From NCBI GenBank assembly GCA_022494885.1, contig JAGVSM010001140.1, forward strand, positions 1 through 64,000: DNA of 64,000 nucleotides. The letters run 5' to 3'. This document shows, in pieces, positions 63,035-64,000 of this stretch; positions within the stretch are counted from its first letter, which is position 1, and each line of letters starts with the position of its first letter. The notes under the pieces were generated by a model. It had not been told where the DNA came from and did no database searches. It was given only the letters and a program-made list of their open reading frames with translations. This DNA comes from Micrasema longulum. Its lineage: Eukaryota; Arthropoda; Insecta; Trichoptera; Brachycentridae. A program made the position numbers and the translations under genes.

Positions 63035-64000
63035 TTCAAAATACGCATGTTTTAAACTTTTGTAGAAAATATATCTGAAGTCGCACGAACAAAATGGAAA
63101 TACCGTTACTATCCTATTTTTTGCTAATTTGAAATAACAATGAAAAACGTGAAAAGGCCGTATTGAAATGGTCGCAACGGAGGTAGAAAAGCCAGGAGTT
63201 AATGCTGTTGGTATTGGTATAAACCGGTTGAGATTACATGCGTAAGTCTTATAAGGTCAATGTCACCAGCACCAAATTGGCTGACTCTGGTTCTAATAAC
63301 GTTATCGTAGCGTACAAACATCAGACTCCACAATCCAATGAATCCATTTACATACTGACTTGTTTAGACTAACAAATCACGAAGAATATGTACCTATATG
63401 TATTGAAAATGTAAAATTTGGTGTCTTTTGACTCTCAAAAGAAAACGCGGTCTCACCTTTCTCCATACAAACGTATTTTCTCCCTGAATTACGGCACAAG
63501 AGCAATGATTTGTTTTACACACTTTAGATCAGAGATTCCCAAACTTTTTGTGTCGTATACCCCTTGCCATGTTTTTTGGTTTTTGTTAGACCCCCTATTT
63601 ACCTGATATTGATTTTCCATAAATTTCTTAAAGTTAAAGTTAAAACAAATGTTAAGTTTCTTAAATTTATTAATTGAATTTAAATTAAAACTATTAAAAA
63701 TAAAATTTTGTATCTGTTATATAAAATAAACGCAACATAAAATAAACTAAGCAATAAGTAATTTTTTTTAGTGGGAAGGATGAACCTGATGCTTTAATAA
63801 TAAATTATCAACATTTGGCGTTAATTTTGTCAGGTTTAATCTTAAATCTCTTCGGCCAATGATGTCCAGTCTGTTTTTTTTTTTTCGTTAGGTGATTGGC
63901 AACAGCGCTGAACCCCCTTTCCACTAGGTATGACGATGGAAAGGAAATTAAAAATTTCCTCGCCATATTCCATAGTACAGGATAAGTAACGGGTATGTTT
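63035..64000. other. Unassigned DNA to window end
   Basis: No feature was recognised. TTCCCAAACTTTTTGTGTCG, TACCCCTTGCCATGTTTT and GACCCCC near 63537-63595 look like a block known from repeats in other insects (from memory), but there is no second copy here. Confidence 0.3.

Noticed and set aside
1..64000. CRISPR arrays, bacterial operons or phage genes
   Set aside because: No spacer-repeat arrays or bacterial-type gene packing; introns, SINEs and LINEs show a eukaryotic genome. No LTR retrotransposon or viral gene was recognised either.

Overview
This window is AT-rich eukaryotic DNA, very probably from an insect. The evidence is the density and type of its mobile elements: Jockey- and RTE-type non-LTR retrotransposon remnants, tRNA-derived SINEs, a Penelope-like remnant with a hammerhead-ribozyme-like motif, a Tc1-like DNA transposon and several MITE families. 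The order cannot be fixed by eye; Lepidoptera or Hemiptera would fit. I find no host protein-coding gene, rRNA or functional tRNA gene. All recognisable coding sequence is transposable-element debris, mostly 5'-truncated, frameshifted or interrupted, so this looks like an intergenic or heterochromatin-like repeat landscape.

Layout. 1-8 kb: an interspersed repeat, LINE C-terminal fragments, a degenerate Penelope-like end, SINEs and a foldback MITE. 8.4-9.4 kb: a decamer satellite of about 0.94 kb. 9.5-12.4 kb: mostly featureless AT-rich sequence. 13.0-15.0 kb: a foldback element and a complete-ended but broken Tc1-like element (TA target duplication, 28-bp inverted repeats, a 72-bp intron in the transposase). 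15-22 kb: tRNA-derived SINEs, LINE fragments, a TGACGTCA-bearing MITE and the Penelope-like remnant with the best hammerhead motif. 22-31 kb: more MITEs, an RTE end lying inside a dispersed array of about 97-bp units, and a second complete MITE. 31-39 kb: SINEs, foldback MITEs, a minisatellite and LINE 3' ends. 40-54 kb: two Jockey-type reverse transcriptase fragments, nested LINEs and two more RTE copies, one of which contains a third repeat. 54-64 kb: the densest nesting. There a LINE is split by a 2.1-kb inverted-repeat element that carries transposase remnants, with a 243-bp palindrome inserted at its edge. A second LINE is split by an oppositely oriented LINE.

How the parts relate. The insertions date one another. 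Several junctions can be read exactly because removing the inserted element and one target duplication restores the interrupted reading frame or its sister copy. SINE 3' tails and one LINE 3' tail share GAT repeats, suggesting LINE-driven SINE mobilisation. The youngest-looking elements are the two nearly identical RTE 3' ends at 26.6-27.1 and 52.9-53.4 kb.

Family letters used below (A, B, C and so on) are local labels for this window, not database names.
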